Made by a program: the position numbers and the translations under genes. The notes under the pieces were generated by a model. The model had not been told where the DNA came from. It searched no databases and was given only the letters and a program-made list of their open reading frames with translations. Source: Eutreptiella sp. 'Long Island Sound 2002' (lineage: Eukaryota > Euglenozoa > Euglenophyceae > Eutreptiales > Eutreptiaceae). From it: a DNA stretch of 64,000 nucleotides. Below are positions 41,691 to 52,350 of the stretch, in pieces; the first letter of the stretch is position 1, and each line of letters begins with the position of its first letter. The stretch lies in assembly GCA_964036045.1 (NCBI GenBank), contig OZ038380.1, forward strand, positions 167,903,872-167,967,871, read 5' to 3'.

Positions 41691-43447
41691 TCGTTGGAAA
41701 AGGCGCCTGGCCGCCGGTGGTCGTGGCTTTTCTCTAACTGCCTGCTGGCCGGACGAGAACCGAGCGCCCAGCGCCTTCGTAAGTGCCCATGTGTTGCGGA
41801 TATCCCGTGCGCAGGCGGATGAACGTGTGCACGTGTGTGTGCCTGTTTGGAGGCCTCACGTGCTCGAGGGGCAGTGGTCCTTTCACGTACAGCGCGTGCG
41901 CTGTGTGCCACTGGAAAAGGCAGGAACGTCGATGCATGTTTCGTGTCTGTTTGACGACACCGGGTCCGGGCATGAGATGCGGCCCCCCTGCCCTGCACTG
42001 CGCCGGCAGTGCAGGGCCGGCCTCACCAGGCGCCCCTCCTCCGGTGGACCTCCGAGAGGAGCTTCACAAATGGGGGGGGAGGGTAGCCATAGGTCCCCAT
42101 GGGTGCTCAAGTACCCGTATTGTCACCAAACGATCACCCAACCCCATCCCAGGGGCGACGGAAGGGTTTCGGAAAAAGTCGAATTTTAGAGAATTTTCTG
42201 GTGCCACGAAAAGTGGTTGGGGCACCAGCCCTTGGATCTCAGACCCCCCGGCCCCCCCCAACTGCCACGAAGCCAAGGGCGCGGGGCCAAGAGGGGCCAG
42301 CGCATGCAAGCACAGCCAAGGTATAAAGGCCACCCAAACATGGAACACCACATACACGCCCACGACCCAGACTCAGTATCATGTGAGTAGTGTGCCCAGG
42401 CGGTATAGCCCAGAACCCAAGGCCCACAGCTCTGACCCCAGCCAGGGAGACAGGGACCTGGAACTGTTTGGAACACAAGCAAGGCCACTGGCCGGATGAA
42501 CATGTGATGAACTGAGAGAGCGATGAAGGCCGTGGGGCAGGCGCGGCTGGAGCACTAGTGGCGGGTCCACACCTGATCAATGGCGGCCCAACTGCCGCTC
42601 CCCTCCCCCACTGTCAAAGTCTGCCCACGGACCACGCTCATGCAACTCAAGGGCTGTTCCGTCGTCCGCTGCCACGCAGTCCTTAGCACCACCTGCACGC
42701 CCCCTCCACGTCGAGGGTCGCCGAGGCATCCTCCCTCCGATCCATTCCATTCCACTGCCCATTGGGTGTGAGGGGCCCTCACATGCCGCTCTGACTGCGG
42801 TACTGGGCAGGGATGTTGTTGTGATGGGGGACGGGCTGAGGGCATTGGGGGGCAGAACGGCAATAGACCGGTGGCGATCCATGGGGACCCGCCAGTCAAT
42901 CACCGCTGTGCTGAGGTCTGGGGTTGTGGGTCAGATGTGTTATGAGCGTAGGACAGGGCAACCGGTTCTCCGCGGCGACCGGCCCCGCCAAAGGCCACGC
43001 AGGAATACCCGCCCCCTGCACCCAGCGCTCCCTTTAACAACTCGGCCCCAGTGGGGGGGGGGGGCACCCCCCCCCAACTGGACCCCCCCCCCTTTGAAAG
43101 ATTCTTCTCGGGTCCTCAGCCAATCAAAAGATTTTTTGGCGCCTCTAAAACCTCAGCACCACCGGGGCAGGGGCCGGACCCCCCCCCCCTAGAGCCCCGC
43201 GCCCCCCCCCCCCCCCCCCTAAAAGGAGCCCTGCCTGCACCACCAGAACTCAGTAGGAACGTGCTTGCGTCCGGTGTGGGGCTCGGTAGGACCCTGCCCC
43301 ATCCGACAATGGCTGGGCTGGCAGACGCCCAGTGGCAAGTCGGTATCAGTGTTCGGTACCCTCTTTTTTTCGTTTTTTTTTTGCAACGCCCGTGACCGTG
43401 TCGGGGGTCACACTTCCGTTGGGTTTGGTCGCCATCCGTTGCCGCAG

Positions 43448-43618
43448 GTGCGGGGGCGGCCGCGGAGGCGGGGCTGCAAGACCTGACCCCCGAGGTCAGC
43501 GCCAAGTGCCGCGAGGCCTACGACGCGTTCCACGTGCTGATCCAGAACCGGCAGATCACTCCGCAGGCGGAGAAGCAGCTGGCGGCCCTGCGCAAGGGCA
43601 TGGAGGCCCTGATGCTCC
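43448..43618 (+). CDS. SWAP-like splicing factor, exon 3
   Basis: The acceptor TTGCCGCAG|GT completes a Gly codon from exon 2; the donor CTCC|GTATGT is strong. It encodes residues 98-154: an Ala/Gly lead, then LTPEVSAKCREAYDAFHVLI and a helical Lys/Arg/Glu segment ending GMEALML. I recognise no named domain; it forms the charged inter-SURP linker. GC-rich codons with G/C third positions match the neighbouring exons. Confidence 0.6.
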
Positions 43619-43698
43619 GTATGTGCCCCCCCCAAAGGGAGGGCGGGGGCGGGTGACGCAGGGCGGTGCTGCGTCTTCGGCCTTTGGGGGGGGGGGGG

Positions 43699-43884
43699 GG
43701 TTAGGCACAAGGCCTCGGTATCTGATTGTTTGCCTTTGGCGGCGCCTATTGGCCTCTCGCCACTGCTCATTCTGACCCTCTGTGGGCCCGAACGTGTTTT
43801 GGTTGTGTCAACGGATGACTGGTCCTGTTTGACTACTCCGGGGGTCGGCCGTCCCGGAGACGGGGCTGTTGCCCCGTGCCGTTG
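43699..43884 (-). repeat. ~180-bp repeat, inverted partner of 25698-25872
   Basis: The reverse complement runs from GGCACGGGGCAACAGCCCC through CCGAGGCCTTGTGCCTAACC and matches 25698-25872, with a 15-20 bp extra segment (CGTCTCCGGGACGGCC). It lies 18 kb from its partner, in an intron of the other gene. Confidence 0.7.
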
Positions 43885-44207
43885 ACCAGGTGCATCCAGA
43901 CGCACCCTCCGAGTGTGCATCTGGGCCTGTGGGGCCTATGGGGGGGGGGGAGGGAGGGCTCGTTTCAGCAGCTCGGCACCGCTGGGGGTGGGGGTGGGGG
44001 TGGGGTCCCACACCTCCCACCCACCCCCTGGACCCCCCCACCAGCCCCCCTGCCCCGTCAAAGACTGGGCCCAATTTTCTTTCGGGCCTTCGGCCAATCA
44101 CAAGTTTTCTCTGGCGCTTTCGGCGACAAAATGAGTTTAGACCAAAGGCTTTCTTCGGCGCCGTTAAAAACTCAGCACCGACGGAAGGGGGGGGGGGGGG
44201 GCTGGAC

Positions 44208-44369
44208 CACCAACGACTGGGCTCCGCGAACGCGGAAACGACACCAGCAGGAGCACCGGCCGCAGCGGCCGACAGAACGCAGCGACCCGACGCAACATGC
44301 GAAGGGAAGAACGGGTGACTGTCCAGGGCCCTGTAAAGGAACAACAACCCGACGGAATGTCACACAGGG
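44208..44369 (+). repeat. ~150-bp GACTGTCCAGGGCCC repeat, copy 4
   Basis: CACCAACGACTGGGCTCCGC through GACGGAATGTCACACAGGG, closest to the copy at 24576-24737. It is preceded by a G run and followed by C runs. Confidence 0.8.
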
Positions 44370-45263
44370 CGGCTTGACCCCCCCCCCCACCGCCCCCCCG
44401 CCGCCCCAAGACCCCCCCCCTCCCCCAAGACCCCCCCCCCCAAAGACCCCCACCGCCCCCCCGCCCCCCAAGACCCCCCCCCAAAGCCCCCCCCGCCGCC
44501 CCCGCCCGCCCCAAGACCCCCCCCCCCCCCCCCCAAAAGGGAGGGATGACCAACTCCAGCGGCCTCATTCAAGCCGCCATCATTGAGGGGGATCTCATCA
44601 CCGACCATCGTGCGCCGCACGTGCACCCCCCCCCCCCCCACCCCCTGCCAAGGCCAACCCACCCACACACCAAAAGCAAGGAAGTCTGCCTCCGGGGAGA
44701 ACAGAACTGTGAATAAAGAGGCAACAATGCGAGGCCCATTATTGTAGGTACCCGGACGTTGGCCCTCATACCCCCCTCCCCTGTCCCGAATACCCCAGCG
44801 GCAGTCGTGGGGGGTACTCCTGAGACCGGTCCAGCGGTCACGGAGGGTGCGCATGGGGCCATGCGGGCCCTGGGCTCAGGGCGCAGGGGCCTGTATGACC
44901 CACTTCCACACGCTTTGGGAGGCCCCCCCCCCTTAGTGGACGAGCACAGTCATGGCGGTGGGGGGGGGGGGGACGACCACGTGATGGCAGACGGTCCGTG
45001 GGGGGTCCTCGTGCGTGCCCCTTGGGTATGTCTCACCTCCCGCCATCGCTGTGCCGATGCAAAGGGGACGTCGGACAGCCCATCGCCGCGGGGGTCTGCG
45101 CTTTGTGCCGACCGCCTCTTGTGCACACGTGCAGTAGCCCAGAGGTCCTTCGGGGGGGGGGTCCACAGAGGCCCGGCATGAGCCATCCTCTGAAGGCGGG
45201 ATCCCCCCCCCAAAGGGACGCATTGGAAAGGGGGGGGGGGTAACCCCCCCCCCCCCTCCTCCA

Positions 45264-45411
45264 GGGCGCCCAGCCTATGCCCAGCCACTGTCCCCCTGAC
45301 GCCAAGTGCCGGCCTCAATGGCATTTGTAACCGACAGTAACCGCCTGCCCAACCGCTTTGGCAACCTCCTCCATCCGCCTGCCCAACCGCTGCTGGGGCC
45401 GCCTCTGAGGC
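45264..45411 (+). repeat. left arm of a ~140-bp inverted repeat
   Basis: GGCGCCCAGCCTATGCCCAG, CTGTCCCC, TTTGTAACCGACAGTAACCG, CAACCGCTTTGGCA and GCCGCCTCTGAGGC recur as reverse complement at 46842-46975. The right arm is slightly shorter because of gaps. Confidence 0.7.
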
Positions 45412-46067
45412 CCCTTCCCTTCGAATGCATCCCCCCCCCCCCCCCTCCCCATCCGTTCACTGGGGGACCTGCAAGACAGCGGGTCGCCCTGCCCCCCTCC
45501 ACCCCCCACGCCTCCCCCGTCGCGGGTGCAGGGGCCCGGAGGGGCCGCCGCCCCTGCGACCGCCAAAGGGGGGCCCACGCGATCCGCCCGGCGCCGGTCC
45601 GCGCGGGGGGGGGGGGGGGACGCCCCGGCGCCGTGCCCGAGTGCCCCCGAGGGGGCGCATGACAAGGCACCGCCCGCGGGAATCGCCACGTGCCACTCTC
45701 ACGGGGGGGGGGGGGGGGGGCTGCGTGTCGGGCCGGGGACCCCCCCCCCCAGCCCACACCCATTTTGCGGCGATAGGGAACTGCCAACGTGGGTGCCACC
45801 GGCGCCCGGAAGATTGCCAAATGCTCCGAATGAAACGGGGGATCCAACACCGCCCCCCAACACCCGAACAGAAAGGGGACGCCGGCAGAAGCGTGAGCAG
45901 GAGGAGGAGGAGGGGGAGCAGCAGTACCAGAGGAGAGGTAGGGGGGCGTGGTAGCCTCTAGGCACACAAGCCACGTGGCCCCCCCACCCCCACACCACAA
46001 TACACGTCCCACATGAGACCACACACACACACGCACCCCCTCTTTTTCCACCGCCCCCCCCCCCCCC

Positions 46068-46300
46068 ACATGATACCGTGGCCTTGTACCAAACCCCCCC
46101 AGAATGCCCCCCTCCCCCCCCCTCCCCAGCCCCAGACCCCCCCCCCCACATAATACCGTGGCCTTGTACCAAACCCCCCCAGAATGCCCCCCTCCCCCCC
46201 CCCCCCTCCCCAGCCCCAGACCCCCCCCCCCACATAATACCGTGGCCTTGTACCAAACCCCCCCAGAATGCCCCCTCCCCCCCCTCCCCAGCCCCAGACC
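46068..46300 (+). repeat. ~80-bp tandem repeat, three copies
   Basis: Each unit reads ATACCGTGGCCTTGTACCAA, a C run, AGAATGCCCCC, long C/T-rich filler, then AGCCCCAGACCCC and ACATAAT. Units differ mainly in C-run lengths, as expected for slippage. It lies about 310 bp upstream of exon 4. Confidence 0.8.
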
Positions 46301-46615
46301 CCCCACCCCCCCCACCCTCTCCCACTTCCAAGTCCTCTGAAAATCCTTTTGCCCCAGCGCCTTTGGCGCCACTGTTTCGTGTGTTTTGCGGACCACTGTT
46401 GACGGAAAACACATTTTCGGCGCCCAAAACTGTCGGTCCTCAGTTGGCGACGAGGAGTGTCAACCCGCGACCCCCCCCCCCCCTCCTCTGCTCTGATGCG
46501 GCCCCGCACACTTCCCTTCGCGGTCCACCCCAAACCCCGAAGGTTCTTGTTCCGGGGGTCGTGGGCCCGAGCGCTGCGCTGTGCCCCTCCCTCGCCCCCC
46601 CCCCCCCCCCCTCAG

Positions 46616-46776
46616 AGCACCAGTGGCACGAGTACCTGGCGATGAAGAAGGAGTACCAGTCGTTCAAGGACCTCGACCCGCCCCCGACGGAGAAGCAGAA
46701 GGCCCAGAAGAAGCGGGCAATGCTGACGTACTTGTTGGAGTGCATGAAGGCCAACGGGGGGCTGAAGGACCGCGAG
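46616..46776 (+). CDS. SWAP-like splicing factor, exon 4
   Basis: The acceptor CCCCTCAG|AG completes a Gln codon; the donor GAG|GTGTGT is phase 0. It encodes residues 155-208: HQWHEYLAMKKEYQSFKDLD, PPPTEKQKAQKKRAMLTYLL and ECMKANGG. It is a charged, helix-prone linker with a Lys-rich stretch that could serve as a nuclear localisation signal. No named domain recognised. Confidence 0.65.
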
Positions 46777-49700
46777 GTGTGTGCGTGGGCCGCCGGGGGG
46801 CCGTCCGCACGCGCACCAGCGGGCGCCCGGGGCCCGCAGGATGCCTCAGAGGCGGCCCCGGAGGCGGTGGGCGGAGGGTGCCAAAGCGGTTGGGGGGCGG
46901 TTACTGTCGGTTGCAATGGCAATGGAAGCGGGCGTTTGCCGTGAGGGGGACAGTGGCTGGGCATAGGCTGGGCGCCCCGAGGGTGCGGGGGGGGGGCCTG
47001 CCCCCATGCGGCCCTGCCCGACTGTGCACGGCACGAGCACCGCCAATTTTTTTTTCGAAAGAGTGGCTTCGGTCAGCGCAGTCGCCGGGCGGTAGGTGTT
47101 CCATGAGCGGCCGTTGGCGGTGGGTGGGTCCCCGATCTACCCCCCCCCCCTCAGAACGGATGCCCATAGCCCCGGACCAGTGCCCCACAGGGGCTGGGGC
47201 ACGCCGCACGCCCCAGCCCAACGCAGGCGGGGGGGGGGCAAACCGGGGCAGCGCGGGTCCGCCGGGCGGCGTAACAAAATGGTATTGTTCAGAGGACGGA
47301 CCCCCAGACCCACGCGGGGGATGTGCCCCGAACACGTGGTGTGTCCGCCCGGTCTGAGCCCCTGGGGGGCCGTGTGGGGCCCTCCGCAAATCCCAAAATG
47401 CCTTGAAAATGGGCCGTTTGGGGACCAGAAACTCGTCCAAAACGGGTCACAAAAACACGGGCGCGTTTCCCAAATGGATCCCGGCGGCCGGCGGGCCATC
47501 GACCGCAGCCGCACGTCCTCCGGGGGTCCCGGGCGTAGCGCCATCGGGCGGGTTGTGCGCCGCCCGATGATGAGTGGCTGTGCTGCGGCCGCCGGGGCTC
47601 TCTCTCACATGTGCATCGGTGGGTCGGCCGGGGGAACGGGGGCATTGAGGCCCGGCAGAGGAGGAGGGGGGGGGGAAGTCGTCCTGCCGGACCAGCGCGG
47701 ACCCGGCGGTGTCTCGACCCCAGGGCCACGAAGCCCCCCCCCCCCGGCTGGGCAAGGGTCCTGGCGCGGCCCCCCCAAAGGGCGGGGGGGGGGGGGAAGG
47801 GGCCCCCAGGCCCTCCCTTGTGCCCTGCGGCCGGTTGGGGGTCCGGCACCCGTTGTGCAACCCAAAGATCTCAAACCGGGCGGTGTTGTAGGCCCCATTC
47901 GCCACGGGTCCGTCCCGGTCCCACATGGGCACAGTACTGGGGCTGCGAGGGATGTTTGACTGGGCTTTGGAAGGGCACCCCCCTGAGCGTTGGGGGTATC
48001 TCAGCGGCCGCGGGCTCCCCAGACCCCCCCGCTACGCCCCCCAAACGTGACCTCCAAATGTGACTTCTTGTGTTCAGCGGCAGGGGGACTTGGAAGCCCC
48101 GGTCTATCACGACACCTACGCGACGTGCCCAATGCGACCGGAGGGGGGCCGCCTTGGGCAAGCGGCGAAGCCCCGTCCCAAGGGCTGCGGCCCTTTGCCG
48201 TTGCCGAGGGGGCGCTTGGGGGGCGGGTCAGTCCCGGCGCATGTGACCGGTGGTTTGTGCGTTGCTGCCGGGCGGACAGGGGGGGGGGGGGGGGGTTGGC
48301 ACAAGGCCTCGGTATCTGATGAAGGGGCGGGGGGGGGTCTGACCCCGGGGGGGGGGGGGGGGTGGCTTGGATCGTCCGTGCATTCTGCTGCCAACAGAAC
48401 CGGAGTGCCTGTCTGGCCCTATGTTTTCCAGGCATGACTCTCACAGAGTATCGCGCCCCTGTGCTATCGGATGGGCTTTGGGAGGGAAGTAGGGTCCCCC
48501 AGCCCCATTTTGGGGTCGGGAACTACCAAAACACATGGTTTACAAGTGAATTGGGTGGTTATCAGGGGGTATTGGGCCCCATAAAGGGCTCGGCGATGGC
48601 TACAAGTAGGGCATGGCATCCTCCTGCCAAGCCCTTGCGCTGGCCCAACAACCCTGGCAACCCCCACACCACCGTGAGGGACGCACCCCTGGGGCGGGGG
48701 TACCTGACAGCAGTTGGAGGATTTCCGGTGGTGCTGTGAGGCTACCGGTGGAGGCCGATGTGGCATGGCGTTGGTTTGTTCAGCGGTGCCAGAAGCCTGA
48801 GTCTTCGGTTTATTCAGCCCGTTCAAGGCTTTGACTTGTAGTGCGCATCCGTGATACACACCATCATCATTGCCTCCAGTCCCTAAGATCATAGACCAAC
48901 GATTAAAAACAAGAAATGGTTCATTTGTTTTCAAGAATTTTTGTCCTTCCGGAGGAAGCGTCTCCTGGTCTGGGTGCGTGGGTGGATCGGTCGGCTGGAG
49001 TTGGCCAGGGCAAGGATGTATTGGTGCGGCTGACAACCATAGGGGGACCCCCCCCCCCCCCCCGGACCCAGATTTCATGTCTGGAAGAGATGAACTTTAC
49101 AGGCGGAGCTATCGATTTGGGCGATTTTTGGTCGACAACGTTTTGGGTTCCAGGCCCCCCCCCCCCTCCCCCGCTCCTCTCTTCGAATACCTGCTTGGGC
49201 CGGGGCCCCAAACGATCCCAACCCCCGACCCCCGACCCCCTGCACCCCCCAACACCAACCTCCCGGATGGCTGGACAACCAGCCCCCCCAGCCTTGATGG
49301 GACCCCCCCCCCCCCCCCAGGGGGTATTAGAATGGCCGTGCACCGTAGGAGGTGGGGGGGGGTATCCCCCTGGACCCCCCCAGACCAAAGTGACCATCGT
49401 GGGAGAGAACGAAATTTACAATCGGGAAACTCTGGTCGGGCCATTTTTGATGCACACACGTTTGGGACCCAGGCACCCCCCCCTCCTCTCTTCTCATACA
49501 TATATATTTATATATCTGTATACAACTGTATATAGATGAGCTCTCACCCGCTAACCCCCTGATCCCCTCAATCGCACTAGCGTCCAGGACTTGAAAAGGA
49601 AAATGCCTCCTCTCTTCTCATACATCCCTGCCCACCCCCTCTGGGGGGGGGGGTTCCTCGGCGCAAGCCCCATCCCCATGCCTGCGCCACGCGTGCACAG
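46777..49700 (+). other. intron 4 of the SWAP-like gene
   Basis: This 2.9-kb intron starts with the right arm of the inverted repeat (46842-46975) 65 bp after the donor. It then holds GC-rich, C/G-run DNA and several blocks around 48980-49500 that share words with 18760-18835 (GATGTATT, GGGGTATTAGAATGGCCGT). It ends CACGCGTGCACAG. A weak exon-like frame near 48078 lacks a matching donor. Confidence 0.5.
46842..46975 (-). repeat. right arm of the ~140-bp inverted repeat
   Basis: Reverse complement of 45264-45411, including GCCTCAGAGGCGGCC, TGCCAAAGCGGTTGG, GGTTACTGTCGGTTGCAA and GGCATAGGCTGGGCGCC. The two arms bracket exon 4 of the SWAP-like gene, separated by about 1.4 kb. Confidence 0.7.
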
Positions 49701-49937
49701 CCGTCCAACTCCGGATCGCCCAACGCTGCGGCCCCCAGCGCAGCCCCCGGGCCGACCGGGGCCGACGCGCACGAGGAGCCGCCGGCCCCGGACGGGGAGG
49801 AGGCCGCGGACGAGGAGGAGCCCGGCATGACCCGCGAGGAAGCAGAACGGCAGGTGATGGAGATGTCGGCGAGTGGGACCATCCCCCCGGACCCCGTTTC
49901 GGACGTGAAGGAGGTCATTGACCTGCTGGCGCGGCAG
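49701..49937 (+). CDS. SWAP-like splicing factor, exon 5 (start of SURP2)
   Basis: Phase 0 at both ends, with acceptor GTGCACAG|CCG and donor CGGCAG|GTGCGT. It encodes residues 209-287: an Ala/Pro/Glu-rich acidic linker (EEPPAPDGEEAADEEEPG), EEAERQVMEMSASG, and finally DVKEVIDLLARQ. The last part is the first helix of a SURP domain (compare VIDKLAxxV), completed in exon 6. Confidence 0.7.
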
Positions 49938-50615
49938 GTGCGTGCGACGTCCCTTTGCGAGGCCGGAGGCGGGAACTTGGGACGCCTCCGTGAGGGGCTC
50001 GAAGCGCATGTGACGGATGCCTCGACGGCCTTTGAGGCAGGGGCCCGTGGCGGCAGTCCCGTCCTCCGTCCGCGGCGTGCCTTGCCCGCGCTCGTTTGGC
50101 AATGCCGAGACCATCGGTCTCGAAGCAGCACACCTCATTGGGCTCCAGCGCAGACGGTCTGTAGGGGCATCGGGGGTGCCCATGAGATGTGTCAGTTTGC
50201 TGGTCAGGGTAGGGGGGGGGGGAGGGGAGGGGGCCAAGCTTCGGGTCACGCAGTGACACGTCGGGGGTGGACACTTGTGGAGTGACAGGGTCAGTGACGG
50301 TAACAGGGACAGTGACACGGTGACAGGGACGGTGACGGTGACTGTGACGGTGACGGTGGCGGTGACGGTGACGGTGACGGTGACGGTGACGGTGACAGGG
50401 ACAGGGACAGGGACAGGGACGGTGACAGGGATGGGGACAGGCTGCAACGTCTCGGCGGTGCACTAAGCACCAGGCGGGATTCCTCTCCTGTTGCCCGTCC
50501 CTCATCACTCGGGGGGCGGGGGGGCGGGCGGTTGGGGGGGGCTATGGCAACCCCCGATGGGCCTGCACCGGGGCCGCCTCGGCGGGTGCCGCGTGTCCTT
50601 CGGTGCGGTGTGCAG
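49938..50615 (+). other. intron 5 of the SWAP-like gene
   Basis: This 678-bp intron contains a (GGTGAC/GGGACA)n hexanucleotide minisatellite at 50281-50451 and ends CGGTGCGGTGTGCAG. Nothing else identifiable. Confidence 0.65.
50281..50451 (+). repeat. hexanucleotide minisatellite (GGTGAC)n/(GGGACA)n
   Basis: About 170 bp of 6-bp units, with GGTGAC blocks interspersed with AGGGAC blocks. A complementary-strand frame gives only Thr-Val repeats. It lies inside a short intron that splits SURP2. Confidence 0.9.
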
Positions 50616-50868
50616 TTCGCGGAGAAGGGGAAGCAGTTTGAGCTGGACTTCAAGGCCAAGCAGCACGGCCTGCCGACGTCCAAGTACGCGTTCCTGAGCT
50701 CCATGAACTGCTACAATCAGTACTACGAGTGGAAGGTGTCCTTCGAGTGGAAGGTGCAGCAGCTGCTGGCAATGCACCGGCAGCAGCAGGCGCCCCAGCG
50801 CCAGGAGGTGCCCCTGTCGCAGCAGATGCAGAAGGCCGCTGAGATCAAGGAGCTGAAGAGGAAGTTAG
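50616..50868 (+). CDS. SWAP-like splicing factor, exon 6 (rest of SURP2)
   Basis: Phase 0 acceptor GTGTGCAG|TTC; donor TTAG|GTACCG leaves phase 1. It encodes residues 288-371: FAEKGKQFELDFKAKQ, KYAFLSSMNCYNQYYEWK, then Gln-rich and Lys-rich helices (LAMHRQQQAPQ, EIKELKRKL). Joined to exon 5 it forms a complete SURP module (VIDLLARQ-FAEKGxxFE...FL...YYEWK) and is the best single family marker of this gene. SURP modules bind helical partners such as SF1 and splicing ATPase cofactors. Confidence 0.78.
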
Positions 50869-51726
50869 GTACCGCCGTGCCCCCGCGTGGGCCATCCCGT
50901 CGTGTTCCCCGCACTCCCGCGTAGGCCTCGCCCCCCGGGAGCCTGTGATGTACCAACGCTCGGCTTGGGGGCATGTACCCCCCAACACCTGGACCCCCCC
51001 CCCCAACCAACCCTCCTGGACTCCCCCTCCCCCCGGGCAAAAGCACCCCCCCCCCCGGCACCCCTCCATTGCCCCTCCCAGAACCCCCTCCCGAGCCCCC
51101 TCCAAAGGGGGCCTCCGGCCAACGGTCAGTTGGGGGGGGTTAGTTGGCGTCCAGGACCGAGGGGTCGCCCCCCCCGGGCCTCGCCCAGGCCATGGCTTAG
51201 TGGCGACCAGGACCTGTACCCCAGCGGGGGGGGGGCTGGGGGGGTTGCCGACCGGTGTTACGATTTGCCTGTGCGATTGGCGATATCGCTGCAGCGAGAC
51301 CCGTCACAACCCGTCCATTTGGGGCCTCTGGCCCGGGGCGAGGGGGTCTCAGCATTGCCCTTCACATCTCCACAAGTGTGAGGATCCTACGGAACCACAT
51401 ACTGGGCGCAGCACGTTCCTACGGCACCCACAACAAGCGCCGAGAAATATGCGGGGACCCCCGGGATTTGTGTCGTAAATTTTCGGGGTCAATCTGAAAC
51501 ACGAAATTTCCCTCGCGAAATCAACCCCCCGAACCCCCCCACCATGAGCCTGCACCCGCAGTCGGCTTTGGATGAACAAAAAGTCGGCCGTGGAGGCGGT
51601 TGGCGGACAACTACCAGCGGTTAACGGAAAACTGCCAGTCCAGAGGGTGGTCCTTAATGAAAATGAGACCACCTGCAGTTCACCGTTGGTTACCGAGGCT
51701 AATCGCCGGCAGCTGGCGGTCAACGA

Positions 51727-51751
51727 CCGGCGGTTAACGATTAACCGCCGG
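51727..51751. repeat. perfect hairpin, 11-bp stem, 3-nt loop
   Basis: CCGGCGGTTAA, CGA, TTAACCGCCGG forms a perfect stem-loop. The surrounding 51590-51760 is rich in CGGTTAACG and GGCGGTT words that resemble reverse-complement minisatellite-element units, so the hairpin may be a by-product of that element. Confidence 0.8.
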
Positions 51752-52265
51752 CCCAGAGGGCTCTCGTTAGGGGGGGGTCCTGAGAGAAAACAACAACAAT
51801 CTCTGAGGGAAAAGGATCCCCTGGAATCGTGTCACGAAGCGACCAAAGGGGAAAGAAAATCTGATGAAAACGCTCCCACAATTGTTGGAAAACCTCTTTC
51901 TGGGGTGCTCCAATGGCATGACCACCTCAACATTATGGACCTCTTGGGGGGGATGGGGGGAGGGGGGGTGTTGGTGTCAGGTCTGAGCCCGAGTAGCCCC
52001 CATGAGCAGTGGTACGCGACCCGCAGCCCTCGCCACGCAGGGACCCCTGGGTCTGCCGTACAGTGCCACAGAGTTGCTCCATTTGATCATGCCTGAGCTG
52101 GCAGACACTAGTGGCAAGTCTGATATCTTCTGTGTGCCAAAGACAAGTGTAGATGTATGTGTTTGCGGAGGATTTGAGATTGTGCTGTGTGCGGTGCCGG
52201 GGTGCCTTGTCCATGGCGGTGTGCGCATGTTCCGTGCGAGGCGTACAGCTGAGGTTGTCGGTGCA

Positions 52266-52266
52266 T

Positions 52267-52349
<83 letters not shown>
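52266..52349 (+). repeat. (TG)n microsatellite
   Basis: About 84 bp of TG with single GC interruptions. Shorter TG tracts follow at 52505-52549 and 53648-53672. All lie in intron 6 of the SWAP-like gene. Confidence 0.95.

Positions 52350-52350
<1 letters not shown>

Larger units (their letters stand above)
43619..46615 (+). other. intron 3 of the SWAP-like gene
   Basis: This 3.0-kb intron includes the minus-strand member of the long repeat pair (43699-43884), copy 4 of the GACTGTCCAGGGCCC repeat (44208-44369), C-run blocks, the left arm of a local inverted repeat (45264-45411) and a three-copy ~80-bp tandem (46068-46300). It ends in a C run and CTCAG. Confidence 0.6.

Noticed and set aside
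48078-48145. extra SWAP-like exon after TGTGTTCAG
   Set aside because: The peptide is unremarkable and no donor in a matching phase follows; exons 4 and 5 already join in phase 0.
49551-50447. 298-codon minus-strand ORF
   Set aside because: The N-terminal half is Thr-Val from the GGTGAC minisatellite, and the rest is opposite the supported SURP2 exon 5.
51572-52096. 174-codon ORF in SWAP-like intron 6
   Set aside because: Its first half is a translation of GGTTAAC/GGCGGTT repeat words, and the rest shows no conserved motif.
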